The notes beneath the pieces were generated by a model that made no database searches, was not told where the DNA came from, and saw only the letters and a list, made by a program, of their open reading frames with translations. Shown here in pieces: positions 17,439-26,016 of a stretch of DNA of 64,000 nucleotides (positions are counted from its first letter, which is position 1; each line of letters begins with the position of its first letter). The DNA is from Peteryoungia desertarenae (lineage in GTDB: Bacteria > Pseudomonadota > Alphaproteobacteria > Rhizobiales > Rhizobiaceae). The DNA lies in NCBI RefSeq assembly GCF_005860795.2, contig NZ_CP058350.1, positions 2,138,501 through 2,202,500 of the forward strand. Direction: 5' to 3'. The translations under genes and the position numbers were made by a program.

Positions 17439-17460
17439 CAGGTCCTGGACCTGGGCTTTT
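17439..17460 (+). terminator. Possible terminator after the flavoprotein
   Basis: CAGGTC-CTG-GACCTG forms a short perfect hairpin directly after the stop codon, followed by GGGCTTTT; AAGGCCC inside the end of the gene could lengthen the stem. Confidence 0.4.
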
Positions 17461-17497
17461 CGTCGGTCAGCCGGGACGGAAGAATGACCGCACTGCC

Positions 17498-17678
17498 TCA
17501 GCCGTCGCCGCCAGCGCATCCGGTTTCATGGATCCGCAGCGTCCCGCCAATCTCACCCGAGATCTTGAGGCAGATTTCTGTGCCGGGGATGTAGAAGTCA
17601 TCGGTGCCGAAGGCGTTGTAAACGCAAACCCATTCCCTGGGCTCGGACCCGGCAGCGAAGAGGGCTCTTGATGTTCAT
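17498..17678 (-). pseudogene. Decayed porin fragment (5' end of a ropA/omp2b-like gene)
   Basis: Reading down from 17678, this segment repeats the start of the intact porin at 18729: the same TTGACTGGAGGTCA leader, ATGAACATCAAGAGCC start, and then a match to FGTGYFYIPGTETCLKISGE at 17 of 20 residues (here FGTDDFYIPGTEICLKISGE). About 50 bases coding the rest of the signal peptide and the mature N terminus are missing, which shifts the frame, so the ATG frame stops after 27 codons. Similarity ends soon after ISGE and the remaining roughly 270 codons of the barrel are absent. It lies in opposite orientation to the intact gene, with the tRNA between them. Confidence 0.75.
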
Positions 17679-17966
17679 GGCTGACCTCCAGTCAATTGCA
17701 GACTGGGCGTTAGTCAGTTTTTCGCATTTTTGCAGATACTTAAGCGACTCCGGCCTGGATTAGGCATGGACAAGAAGCTGCGACAGCACCCTTTTTGGAG
17801 AAAAGACGTTCGGTCGCGCACAACGGCAATATTTTGAGCGATCAGCCAAGGCTGCAGTTTGCAGGCCAGCCAGTCGGAAGCCGAATCTCGAATGCAATGG
17901 ACATGTTCCGGCCAGCGTGGGGCGCTGACGAACCTGAAATACGCGTGCTTTTGTGGGAAACTGTGG

Positions 17967-18057
17967 TGGCGGAGAGGAAGGGATTCGAACCCTCGATACG
18001 CTTTTGACGTATACTCCCTTAGCAGGGGAGCGCCTTCGACCACTCGGCCACCTCTCC
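17967..18057 (-). tRNA. tRNA-Ser (anticodon GCT)
   Basis: Reading from 18057, the acceptor GGAGAGG pairs with CCTCTCC, and the discriminator G is followed by an encoded CCA. The anticodon stem CTCCC/GGGAG encloses CTGCTAA with anticodon GCT (18023-18021), reading AGC and AGU serine codons. A long variable arm (between the anticodon and T arms) is as expected for tRNA-Ser, and the T arm has GGTTCGAATCC. Confidence 0.95.
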
Positions 18058-18068
18058 GGTGCGGCCTG

Positions 18069-18095
18069 ATTATGTGCAAGATTCGCCGATTGCAA
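18069..18095 (-). promoter_or_regulatory. Candidate tRNA-Ser promoter
   Basis: On the minus strand TTGCAA (18095-18090) and CATAAT (18074-18069) are 15 bp apart, and the -10 element ends 11 bp before the mature tRNA 5' end. Confidence 0.4.
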
Positions 18096-18728
18096 GGCCT
18101 TTTCGTCGAGAAGCTGTAAATCCGATGGATTTCTGGGGGTAAACAGCGTTCTTCCCGCGCGCCGATATCAAACCCGCCGGCAGCTCGGAGGGCTCAGCGG
18201 TACTCCCTATATATGGAGCGAGGCCGCCGCCAGCCTCCCCGTCCAAGCAAAACCGCAAAGACCGATTCCAGAATCATCTCTCCCGCAAGAAGGTTCGATA
18301 AGCGCGCTTCCAAGTGACATTGTTCCCATGAGCAGTTGGTGAAGCCACCAGCTCCCCGGCAGAATCATCATCAACAAGGTGTGGAAACCCCGGTATACGG
18401 GCATTTTCCTCCAGTTAACCCGAAGCGCCGGTTTTCCTTTCGCCGTGCTAAACTACCGGAACCACAGGCGTTTCCTAACGAAAGGTAAAGTTTTATCGGT
18501 TCCGGATGCCGACTTTGTGTCGTTTGGGCAACAGATCACGGGGAAGCCGTCGCCCTTTCATCCCATTCCGGTCTTTGTCGATTGCATGACCGCTCACCTT
18601 TTGTATTTTCAACGTCGGAAGCGAGGCGGTGGATCGTCCGTCTTCTGAAACCGACGGGGATGGGGCAGGGAATGCTGTCCTTCAGCCAATTTACCCAGAC
18701 CCATACGAAACTTGACTGGAGGTCAATA
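18096..18728. other. Long upstream region of the porin gene
   Basis: About 630 bp without an acceptable gene. It must hold the porin promoter and perhaps a long leader. Just before the porin ATG the sequence ACTTGACTGGAGGTCA contains the ribosome site; the same block precedes the decayed porin copy. A plus-strand frame at 18379-18648 has no coding look. A small RNA is possible but not shown. Confidence 0.4.
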
Positions 18729-19712
18729 ATGAACATCAAGAGCCTTCTTCTCGGCTCCGCTGCAGCTCTCGCTGTAGTTTCCGGCGCACAGGCCGCTGAC
18801 GCAATCGTCGCTGCTGAGCCCGAGCCCATGGAATACGTTCGCGTTTGCGACGCCTTCGGCACCGGCTATTTCTACATCCCCGGCACCGAAACCTGCCTGA
18901 AGATCTCGGGTGAAGTTCGTTTCGCCTATGACTGGAACAACAATGATTTGCCTCGTAGAAACGCAGCTGGCGTGGACACAGGTATCAACATTGACGACTT
19001 CCAGACCCGCGCTCGCGTGAACTTCGAAGCAAAGAATGACTCGGAAATCGGCACGATCGGTTCCTTCATTCGTCTTCAGGGCACCTCTGACGGTACGCAG
19101 GGCGTAACCGTTGACCAGGCTTACCTGACCGTTGGTGGCTTCAAGGCTGGTTTCTTCACCACGTTTGCTGATGACATCGGCATCGCTGGCGAAAACGACA
19201 CCTTCATCGCGAACTCCAAGTTTGACGCTGTAAGCTACACCTACGCAACCGACGCCTTCACGGTTGGCATCGGCGTTGACGAACTCCGCCAGGCTGACGG
19301 CGCGTTCGGCGTAGAAGGTATGCTTTCTGCTGCTCTTGGTGCAGCAAAGCTCGGCCTCTGGGGCGGTTACGACACGAAGGCTGACGAAGGCTTCATCGCC
19401 GGTGAAGTTTCGGCTGCTGTCGGTCCTGGCACCTTCGAACTCTACGCTGGCTGGGCTTCTGACCCGTCGCACTACGTAACGACGGTCGAGTGGACTGTTG
19501 GTGCGGCTTACGGCTTCAAGGCAACCGACAAGCTGACGCTGACCCCTTCGGTTAACTTCGTTGAGCAGTTCGACAACGTCGACTACGTAACCGGCGGTCT
19601 GCTGGCTTCGTACTCTGTTGCTTCTGGTCTGAAGGTAGACGCCACTGTTGACTACAACAAGTCTGACTCCAAGGACTGGACCGGCTTCGTTCGCCTGATC
19701 CGTTCGTTCTAA
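18729..19712 (+). CDS. Outer-membrane porin (RopA/Omp2b family)
   Basis: A 327-residue general porin of the alphaproteobacterial Porin_2 family, forming a trimeric beta-barrel channel. The signal peptide ends at GAQAAD; the mature N terminus has the family hallmark YVRVCDAFGTGYFYIPGTE (two cysteines in VCDAF and ETCLKISG) and the chain ends with the beta-strand terminal Phe (LIRSF) needed for outer-membrane insertion. Codons are shifted to GCT, CGT, GTT, TTC and AAG, typical of a highly expressed gene and unlike its neighbours. Starts 90 bases upstream of any other choice were rejected because the signal peptide and GGAGG define this ATG. Confidence 0.93.
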   Translation: MNIKSLLLGSAAALAVVSGAQAADAIVAAEPEPMEYVRVCDAFGTGYFYIPGTETCLKISGEVRFAYDWNNNDLPRRNAAGVDTGINIDDFQTRARVNFEAKNDSEIGTIGSFIRLQGTSDGTQGVTVDQAYLTVGGFKAGFFTTFADDIGIAGENDTFIANSKFDAVSYTYATDAFTVGIGVDELRQADGAFGVEGMLSAALGAAKLGLWGGYDTKADEGFIAGEVSAAVGPGTFELYAGWASDPSHYVTTVEWTVGAAYGFKATDKLTLTPSVNFVEQFDNVDYVTGGLLASYSVASGLKVDATVDYNKSDSKDWTGFVRLIRSF

Positions 19713-19735
19713 TTCGATCTCCAGATCGGATAAGG

Positions 19736-19770
19736 GAAAGCCCGGCTTCGGTCGGGCTTTTTCTGTTTTT
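19736..19770 (+). terminator. Rho-independent terminator of the porin gene
   Basis: AAAGCCCG-GCTTCG-GTCGGGCTTTTT: a stem rich in GC with a stable loop and a T run, 24 bp after the stop codon. Confidence 0.85.
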
Positions 19771-19808
19771 ATCAAGGGTGCTGCGAAGTGTAGCGCGGCG
19801 CGAACCTG

Positions 19809-20684
19809 TTACCGCCGGAGAAACGCTGCGATTGCCTGGTCCAGTCGATCGAGATGCAGAAGCGGCGCATGGCCCTGGCCGCTCGCGATCACGGCATCGA
19901 ATTTCGGATGTCGCTTTGCCATCTCCTCAAGCGTGGCTTCCGACAGCAATCTTGAATGCTCGCCTCGAATTGTCATCACCGGAACGGTGGCCAACTGTTC
20001 GAAACCGGCCCAAAGATCGGGCAGGGGCGAGGACAGGTCGAGCGAACGGAACTGTTCGCCGATGGCCGGGTCGTAATCCGCCAGAAGCTTGCCGTCCTGT
20101 TCCCGAAAAATTGCCTTCGCCATGGTCTGCCAATCCTGCTCTGTCAACGCCGGGAACTCGGAACCATGCGTCTTCGCCAACAGATGCGCCGCCTCCTCGA
20201 AATCCGCCGGGCTTGATCGGCTGCCAAGATAGGTCTGGATCTGCCGCAATCCGTTGAGTTCCAGAACCGGGCCGATATCGTTGAGGATGACGCTTGCCAT
20301 GCGCTCCAGATGGGTGAAGGCCAGCATATGCAGGATCAGCCCGCCGCGCGAGGTGCCGATGAAATGGGCGCGGTCAATGCCGAGCTGGTCGAGAACGCTG
20401 ATGACATCGGCCGCTTCCACCGGGATCGTGTAGCGCTCGGGGCTTGGATCGCGATCGGAAAGACCGCGCCCGCGCGAGGTGATGGTGATCACCCGATGGT
20501 CATGCGGAGCGCTGGCAAGGATGGTCGCCAGCTCGGCAAAATCCCGCCCGTTGCGCGTCAATCCCGGCAGGCAGACAACCGGAGGCTTGCCCCGGTCTTT
20601 GCCATAGACTTCGACATGCAGGTGAAGCCCGTCCGGTACTCTAATGAAAAGACTGTCTTTTTGGATTTCCGTCTGCTGATCCAT
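19809..20684 (-). CDS. Alpha/beta-fold hydrolase
   Basis: A 291-residue alpha/beta hydrolase. After PPVVCLPGLTRNG (oxyanion region) comes the nucleophile elbow GTSRGG with the serine, the acid is expected in the MTIRGEHS stretch, and the catalytic histidine in SGQGHAPLLH. The start at 20684 is chosen because GGAG precedes this ATG, while the longer version would need TTG. It could be an esterase, lactonase or C-C hydrolase; the substrate cannot be told. It stands 77 bp after the transglycosylase gene on the same strand. Confidence 0.85.
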   Translation of the reverse strand: MDQQTEIQKDSLFIRVPDGLHLHVEVYGKDRGKPPVVCLPGLTRNGRDFAELATILASAPHDHRVITITSRGRGLSDRDPSPERYTIPVEAADVISVLDQLGIDRAHFIGTSRGGLILHMLAFTHLERMASVILNDIGPVLELNGLRQIQTYLGSRSSPADFEEAAHLLAKTHGSEFPALTEQDWQTMAKAIFREQDGKLLADYDPAIGEQFRSLDLSSPLPDLWAGFEQLATVPVMTIRGEHSRLLSEATLEEMAKRHPKFDAVIASGQGHAPLLHLDRLDQAIAAFLRR

Positions 20685-20761
20685 GCTTCTGCTCCGCAAT
20701 CACTGCGAAACAGGCTACATCATCAGGGCGGCAATCGGTACCGGATCATTTCCCGATCCGG

Positions 20762-22834
20762 TCAGCGCCCGAAGCGAAGATCGTGCACGATATCGGTTCT
20801 CTGGCCGAGACGGGTCTTGTAGACCTGATAATTCTCCATGACCCGCATCACGTAATTGCGTGTCTCGGGGAAGGGGATGCGCTCGATCCAGTCGACCACC
20901 TCGTCGATCGATTTGCCACGCGGATCGCCGTAACGCTCGATCCATTCCGGCACTTTGCTGGCCCCCGCATTATAGGCGATGAAGGTCAAGACATAGGAGC
21001 CGTCGAAGCGGTCGATCTGTTCGCCGAGATAATGAGCGCCGAGCGTGGCGTTGAAGCCCGGATCGGTTGTCAGCTTTTCCGGCCGGAAGGCAAGCCCATG
21101 CCGCTTTGCGACACCTCTGGCCGTGGCCGGCAGGAGCTGCAAGAGCCCGCGCGCATCGGCTGGCGAAATGGCGGTCGGGTTGAACGCGCTTTCCTGGCGT
21201 GCAATCGCGTAAGCGAGCGCCTTGCCGGAGCCGGCAATATTGGCGCTTGCCGGAATGGCGCCGATCGGGAAGGCAAGCGCTGGAACATCGATGCCGCGCG
21301 AAAAGGCCGTCTTGCCCACCTGCAACGACAGCTGATGCCCGCCGGAGCGTTCGGCGCGCGCCGCAAGAAGAGCCAGTTCGCCGGGATTTTCAAGCTGGTC
21401 GGCCAGCGCCCGGTAAAGGCTATGCGCCCGCCAGCCATGACCGGCGGCCTCGTAACGGGCAATCGCCCGTACAGCCTCGCGGCTGTCAAACCTGCGCCGT
21501 TCGGCATCGCTCGGGCGCGGATAGGCAATGTCGAGGCCCTTCGCGCCCAGCCTTGCCGCTGCAAGCTGACCGTAGAAGGTGCTGGAATGGCGCGCGGCCT
21601 GGCGGAAATGATCGCCGGCCTTTCTGTCGCCTGCAGCCTCGGCAGCGCGGCCCAGCCAGTAATGAGCGCGGGAGGCCGAAAGCGGTCGGCTGGAATTCTC
21701 CAGGATACGGTTGAAATGGCGTGTTGCCGTCTTCGGGTCGTTCAACCCGCGCAGCGCATACCAGCCCGCATGAAACTCCGCATCGACAACATCGGTCGAG
21801 CGCGTCGCGACATGATTGGCCGCCACGCGATAGGCATCGGCAAAGCGCCCCTTGTCCGCTAGCCCGCGGGCAATGATCCGCTGTTCGTTCCACCATTCGG
21901 TGGTGTTGATGAGCTTGGAGCGATCCTTCGGGATCTGCCGCAGAAGCTTGGCCGCCTCCTCATAGCGGTCCTGCCGCCTCAGGTTCTCGATCCGGAGGAA
22001 AAGATAGGCCGGGTCCGAATGCCAGGAACGGTCGACGGCGCTGATCAGCTGCTGGGTCTTGGGTGAGCGCGCCTGCAGGGCTGCCCAGGCATTGTAGAGC
22101 GATTGCGCCTTGCCCAGCGAGGAGAAGCGTTTCGCCTGTTCTGCTCGGCCGCGATAAAGCAGATAATCCATCCGCGCCTTGTGGTCTGCTGTCGTCAGAA
22201 GACCGCCGAATTCATCGAGAATCTGGTCCTCCAGCGCGGTATCCAGCGGCTCCTGATGCCAGTAACGGCGCAAGGTTTTGGCGGCCTCGGCGCGCTGGCC
22301 GGAGGCAAGCTGGGCCCGCGCCAGGATGATGGCACCCTCCGCCGTCTCCGGCAGCGAGCGGCCAAAGGCGGCAATGACGCCTTGAGGCGTTGGGTTTTCG
22401 CGCAAAAGCGCGCGCTCTGAATTCGCCCGGAAGGACTTGAGCCCCGGCCAGTCCGGCAGCGACTGCTGGGCTGCGGCAATCTCGGAGGAGGGGATGTCCG
22501 GCAGGCCGGACATGGCGATGGACCAGGTCAGCATCTGCCGGTCCAGCCCCTGTGGCAGCCGGTTGCGAAAGGCGATTGCGGCGGCTCCATCCCGGTCGGA
22601 CAGCGCATCAAGCCCGGCCTTCAGAAGCGGGCTTGCCTGGCCGGCAGGCTGGCTGCGCGGAATGGTCCCGGTGATCTCCGGCGAAGGCCGGCTTGCAGGC
22701 CCCGGCGCAAAGCCGAGCGGCTTGAACTGCGGGACCGGAACATTCGACGGCTGCGCGGCGAAACTGGAGGTCACGCCGAGAGGCGCGGCAAGCATGACGC
22801 TGACGGTGGAGGCGAGTAGAAAGGACCGGATCAT
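20762..22834 (-). CDS. Soluble lytic murein transglycosylase (Slt70-like)
   Basis: A 690-residue periplasmic enzyme that cleaves the peptidoglycan glycan strand with formation of 1,6-anhydro-muramic acid. It has a signal peptide (MIRSFLLASTVSVMLAAPLG), a Pro-rich linker, a long helical superhelix domain (about residues 60-500) and a C-terminal SLT domain with the catalytic glutamate in AIARQESAFNPTAIS, then ADARGLLQLLPATA and FIAYNAGASKVPEW. The frame stays open upstream only because it reads antisense through dapA. It is divergent from dapA, a common rhizobial arrangement. Confidence 0.9.
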   Translation of the reverse strand: MIRSFLLASTVSVMLAAPLGVTSSFAAQPSNVPVPQFKPLGFAPGPASRPSPEITGTIPRSQPAGQASPLLKAGLDALSDRDGAAAIAFRNRLPQGLDRQMLTWSIAMSGLPDIPSSEIAAAQQSLPDWPGLKSFRANSERALLRENPTPQGVIAAFGRSLPETAEGAIILARAQLASGQRAEAAKTLRRYWHQEPLDTALEDQILDEFGGLLTTADHKARMDYLLYRGRAEQAKRFSSLGKAQSLYNAWAALQARSPKTQQLISAVDRSWHSDPAYLFLRIENLRRQDRYEEAAKLLRQIPKDRSKLINTTEWWNEQRIIARGLADKGRFADAYRVAANHVATRSTDVVDAEFHAGWYALRGLNDPKTATRHFNRILENSSRPLSASRAHYWLGRAAEAAGDRKAGDHFRQAARHSSTFYGQLAAARLGAKGLDIAYPRPSDAERRRFDSREAVRAIARYEAAGHGWRAHSLYRALADQLENPGELALLAARAERSGGHQLSLQVGKTAFSRGIDVPALAFPIGAIPASANIAGSGKALAYAIARQESAFNPTAISPADARGLLQLLPATARGVAKRHGLAFRPEKLTTDPGFNATLGAHYLGEQIDRFDGSYVLTFIAYNAGASKVPEWIERYGDPRGKSIDEVVDWIERIPFPETRNYVMRVMENYQVYKTRLGQRTDIVHDLRFGR

Positions 22835-23056
22835 GATGTCACCAAAGAGATACGCGTGGCCCTTTCCATAAGCTGGTTGCCCGATTAACGAATCCTTACC
22901 ATGGCCGATCACATTTGATCTATTAGGCGGCGGATTTCCCTTCGAAAATCGCTTTTGCTGCGCTTGTCGGGCCGTATCGCCCGAAGTAATGTGCGCCGGA
23001 TTTACCAATGGAATGAGGCCGAAGCATGGATTTCGGTCGCTTGAGGAGTTGACTGC

Positions 23057-23941
23057 ATGTTCAAGGGATCGATCCCGGCTTTGATTACCCCCTTCACCGA
23101 TCATGGTGCAGTCGATGAAAAAGCCTTCGCAGACCATGTCGAGTGGCAGATCACGGAAGGCTCCACCGGCCTTGTGCCGGTCGGAACCACCGGCGAATCG
23201 CCGACGCTGTCGCATGCCGAGCACAAGCGCGTGGTCGAGCTCTGCGTCGAAGTGGCGAAAAAGCGCGTGCCCGTCATTGCCGGCGCCGGCTCCAACAACA
23301 CGCTTGAGGCCATCGAGCTTGCCCAGCATGCCGAATCCGTCGGCGCCGATGCGCTGCTCGTCGTCACCCCCTATTACAACAAGCCGACCCAGAAGGGCCT
23401 GATCGCCCATTACAAGGCGATTGCAGACGCCGTCTCGCTGCCGATCATCATCTACAACATCCCCGGCCGCTCGGTGATCGACATGTCGCCGGAGACGATG
23501 GGCGCGCTCGCGAAAGCCCACAAGAACATCGTCGGTGTGAAGGATGCGACCGGCAAGATCGAGCGCGTCTCCGAACAGCGCATCACCTGCGGGCCGGATT
23601 TCGTCCAGCTCTCGGGCGAAGATGCAACGGCACTCGGCTTTAACGCCCATGGCGGCACCGGCTGCATTTCCGTCACCGCCAATGTCGCCCCGCGCCTCTC
23701 AGCCGAATTCCAGGCTGCGACGCTGTCAGGCGACTATGCGAAGGCACTCGCCTACCAGGACCGCCTGATGCCGCTGCACAAGGCCATCTTCATGGAACCC
23801 GGCCTCTGCGGCGCGAAATATGCGCTGAACCGCACCCGCGGCATGAACCGCACCGTCCGACTGCCGCTGATGGCGACGTTGGAGGCCTCAACAGAAGCCG
23901 CGATCGACGCGGCGCTGAAGCATGCGGGATTGGTGAATTGA
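23057..23941 (+). CDS. dapA: 4-hydroxy-tetrahydrodipicolinate synthase
   Basis: A 294-residue enzyme of the lysine/diaminopimelate pathway that condenses pyruvate with aspartate semialdehyde. Seen are the N-terminal signature [29 protein letters not shown], the catalytic tyrosine in IYNIPGR and the Schiff-base lysine in GVKDATG. A strong GAGGAG site precedes the ATG. In many rhizobia smpB follows directly; here a 2.7-kb islet lies between them. Confidence 0.96.
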   Translation: MFKGSIPALITPFTDHGAVDEKAFADHVEWQITEGSTGLVPVGTTGESPTLSHAEHKRVVELCVEVAKKRVPVIAGAGSNNTLEAIELAQHAESVGADALLVVTPYYNKPTQKGLIAHYKAIADAVSLPIIIYNIPGRSVIDMSPETMGALAKAHKNIVGVKDATGKIERVSEQRITCGPDFVQLSGEDATALGFNAHGGTGCISVTANVAPRLSAEFQAATLSGDYAKALAYQDRLMPLHKAIFMEPGLCGAKYALNRTRGMNRTVRLPLMATLEASTEAAIDAALKHAGLVN

Positions 23942-23954
23942 GGGGATGATGGGA

Positions 23955-23978
23955 AGGCCGCGGGGAGGGCGGCTTTTT
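23955..23978 (+). terminator. Terminator after dapA
   Basis: AAGGCCGC and GCGGCTTTTT form a short GC stem around GGGGAGG with a T run, 14 bp after the stop codon. Confidence 0.6.
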
Positions 23979-24003
23979 CCTATTGTTGAGGCTGACTTGA
24001 TGA

Positions 24004-24384
24004 TCAGTTCTCGCCCAACACGCAAAAGCCATTGCCGAATGGATCCGAACAGAACGCCACCGGTCGCGGTTTGTCGAATGTTCGCTCTACGGTTCCATTC
24101 TCCGCGATAATGGAGCGAATGCATTTTTCGAACTCGTTGACGTGAAAATCCAGATGAACTGGTGTCCAGTGTCTTTGGTAGTTTCGAAGATGGGAGCCAG
24201 CAGTTGAACTCTCGGTCCCTTCGGCCTTTTCGTGAATACACAGAGCTACATTGTTTGCATCCATAACTGCCATATGGGGCAAAGGACGAGATACCTCTTT
24301 AAAGCCGAAGACGCGCTCATAGAAACTGACGCCTGCCTCTAGGCTAGGTGTATCGATGCTGATGTTGATCCGTGTCGTCGTCAT
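24004..24384 (-). CDS. VOC-fold (glyoxalase/bleomycin-resistance) protein
   Basis: A 126-residue vicinal-oxygen-chelate protein with two beta-alpha-beta-beta-beta units: INISIDTPSLEAGVSFYERV at the start and PVHLDFHVNEFEKCI in the middle, ending in FCSDPFGNGFCVLGE. The HLDFHV and DPFGN motifs mark the family; such proteins bind or isomerise small, often electrophilic or antibiotic, molecules with a divalent metal. It is last in a TetR-transglutaminase-VOC operon and overlaps the end of the preceding gene by 41 bp. The start at 24384 is the first that gives a full VOC domain. Confidence 0.82.
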   Translation of the reverse strand: MTTTRINISIDTPSLEAGVSFYERVFGFKEVSRPLPHMAVMDANNVALCIHEKAEGTESSTAGSHLRNYQRHWTPVHLDFHVNEFEKCIRSIIAENGTVERTFDKPRPVAFCSDPFGNGFCVLGEN

Positions 24385-25306
24385 GCTGATCTTGCTCCTG
24401 AGGTAGCCGTGCGGGCTCTGTGCGGTTTCTGAGTGCATTGAACACATGAGTGGGAACTGTCAGCCTCTGATCTGTCGCGTAAAGTCTCTCGATCAGCACG
24501 GGATTTGAGTCCGCTGAAAGCATGTGCTCGGCGAGATCATCGAAATAGGCCAATTTCTCCGGGTCCAGAGCGTCATCAGGCCTAGGCTGTGCACCCCAAA
24601 CATCCCAGGGGAGCATTTCGACACGACAAAAAGCGGCAATATCGCGTATTAGGCTTCCGGCAATGAAGAACAATCCATAGAGATTGGCATGAGAAATGCC
24701 AACTCGATCAGGATCCATCTCCCGGAGGCGACATCGTTTCCACACCTCGGCAGCGGTCAGAAACTTCGCTTTTGGCACGTTAAGAATGTCATGCTGTATG
24801 CCCAGCCTTTGCTGCCAAACAGCGTCAAACATTGGGTCTGCGTACCGCCACGTTTTGCAATCGGCGTCCCAATACTCCACCACCCAATGGTCTTCAAATG
24901 TCGCTGATGAAAAATAGTCGGCAAAACCCGCACGCGACCTGGCTGGAATGCCGTGGTGTCGAAGCAAGGCCAGAAGCAAAAGGGCGAAGGTACCACATCG
25001 TGCAGCCATCCTGTGCTGCGGCTGGCGTTCAGAGAGGAGTTGGGGAGAGCCGATCTCTGTCAGTCTCTGCAGTATTTGATCCACCTGTCGAATATGGATG
25101 TCCTGCGCGCGGTCGTCGTTCAAATCTATGCCGTAGAATGGTTTCGCAGCGACGTCGTAGATCAGTAGATTCTGGACAAAAGCGGTCATCGCACGCAGAT
25201 CCGCCGTGACGCTTTCAATCAGGCCTATATGAATCCCTGGAGACGAGTGTGGGGACTGTTTTGCAAATAGATCGTGTTTCTGCTTGCCTTGTTCTTTCTT
25301 GTCCAT
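24344..25306 (-). CDS. Transglutaminase-like superfamily protein
   Basis: A 320-residue soluble protein with a papain-like transglutaminase core: the cysteine in ARCGTFALLLLALLRHHGIP, the histidine in EDHWVVEY and the aspartate in WRYADPMFD, in the family order. There is no signal peptide or membrane helix, so it should be cytoplasmic. Residues about 190-300 form a helical region unlike classic transglutaminases. The family covers proteases, amidases and amide-bond formers; the reaction here is unknown. It follows tetR after 13 bp and overlaps the VOC gene, so all three are co-expressed. Confidence 0.72.
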   Translation of the reverse strand: MDKKEQGKQKHDLFAKQSPHSSPGIHIGLIESVTADLRAMTAFVQNLLIYDVAAKPFYGIDLNDDRAQDIHIRQVDQILQRLTEIGSPQLLSERQPQHRMAARCGTFALLLLALLRHHGIPARSRAGFADYFSSATFEDHWVVEYWDADCKTWRYADPMFDAVWQQRLGIQHDILNVPKAKFLTAAEVWKRCRLREMDPDRVGISHANLYGLFFIAGSLIRDIAAFCRVEMLPWDVWGAQPRPDDALDPEKLAYFDDLAEHMLSADSNPVLIERLYATDQRLTVPTHVFNALRNRTEPARLPQEQDQHDDDTDQHQHRYT

Positions 25307-25319
25307 GACCAACGTCTCT

Positions 25320-25949
25320 TCAATCCTGTTTTGCCGGCTCAAGCAGTAGGGTGCAGTAGCGAATGAGGTGTTCTATGCTGTCGGTTGCGACACGCGGTTC
25401 GCCTATGGCCTTTGCCATTATGAAGGCGCCCTGCAGAACTGCCTGGATGTGTAAAGCCAAACTGGCAGGAGCGCAGACATCCTTGTTGATGCTGTTTGCC
25501 AATGCTTCTGCTATGTCGTCGTGAAGCGTTGAGGCGTGCGCCTCGATTGCCTCGCCACACGCATCCCGGATCGCCGGTGAAGTTTGGTGAACCTCTTGCG
25601 CCATGGTGCCCAGTAGACACGAGAACTCGGATGCATCGCCAACGACGAGTTCCTTTCGGAAGGCCAGATAACCCAGGACTCGTTGTTGGGGATTTGATTG
25701 CTTCCGGTAGGGCGCTCTCCCGAAGATCGCCTCGGTTTCGTTGTGCCAGTGAGCAGCAGCGGCAATCGCAAGCTCCTCTTTCGACCTGAAATGATGAAAG
25801 AAGGCGCCTTTCGAGACAGTCGCCATACGGCACAAATCATCAACTGTCGTCGCAGCATATCCCTTGGAGCGAATAACGCTCAATGCGGCATTCAGCAGGC
25901 GCTCACGGGCATCGCCGCGATCTGGGTGGAGAATCGTTTTCCTAGTCAT
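25320..25949 (-). CDS. TetR/AcrR-family repressor
   Basis: A 209-residue TetR regulator. The DNA-binding domain is typical (ARERLLNAALSVIRSKGYAA, then TVDDLCRMATVSKGAFFHHF with recognition helix about residues 40-50). The ligand domain follows. No ribosome site is seen before the ATG; a -10 element ends six bases ahead, suggesting a leaderless message. It heads an operon with the transglutaminase-like and VOC genes and is divergent from the SRPBCC gene, with a palindrome between them that is its likely operator. The ligand is unknown; electrophiles are common for this operator type. Confidence 0.88.
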   Translation of the reverse strand: MTRKTILHPDRGDARERLLNAALSVIRSKGYAATTVDDLCRMATVSKGAFFHHFRSKEELAIAAAAHWHNETEAIFGRAPYRKQSNPQQRVLGYLAFRKELVVGDASEFSCLLGTMAQEVHQTSPAIRDACGEAIEAHASTLHDDIAEALANSINKDVCAPASLALHIQAVLQGAFIMAKAIGEPRVATDSIEHLIRYCTLLLEPAKQD

Positions 25950-25950
25950 G

Positions 25951-25984
25951 TTGACAGCATACCGACTAGTTGGTACGTGATCAA
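25951..25984. promoter_or_regulatory. TetR operator inside overlapping divergent promoters
   Basis: The near-perfect palindrome TACCGACTAGTTGGTA (25960-25975) has two mismatched positions out of sixteen. On the plus strand it lies between TTGACA (25951-25956) and TACGTG (25974-25979), spacer 17. On the minus strand it lies between TTGATC (25984-25979) and TATGCT (25961-25956), spacer 17. A repressor bound there would block both the tetR operon and the SRPBCC gene. Confidence 0.7.
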
Positions 25985-26016
25985 GGCAAGATCAATTTTT
26001 TGTTGAAGAATGACTT

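Noticed and set aside
18379..18648. 89-codon frame upstream of the porin
   Set aside because: No ribosome site and no family resemblance; more likely porin leader DNA.
22835..23650. Upstream minus-strand extension of the transglycosylase frame
   Set aside because: It is antisense to dapA and lacks family similarity; the signal peptide begins at 22834.
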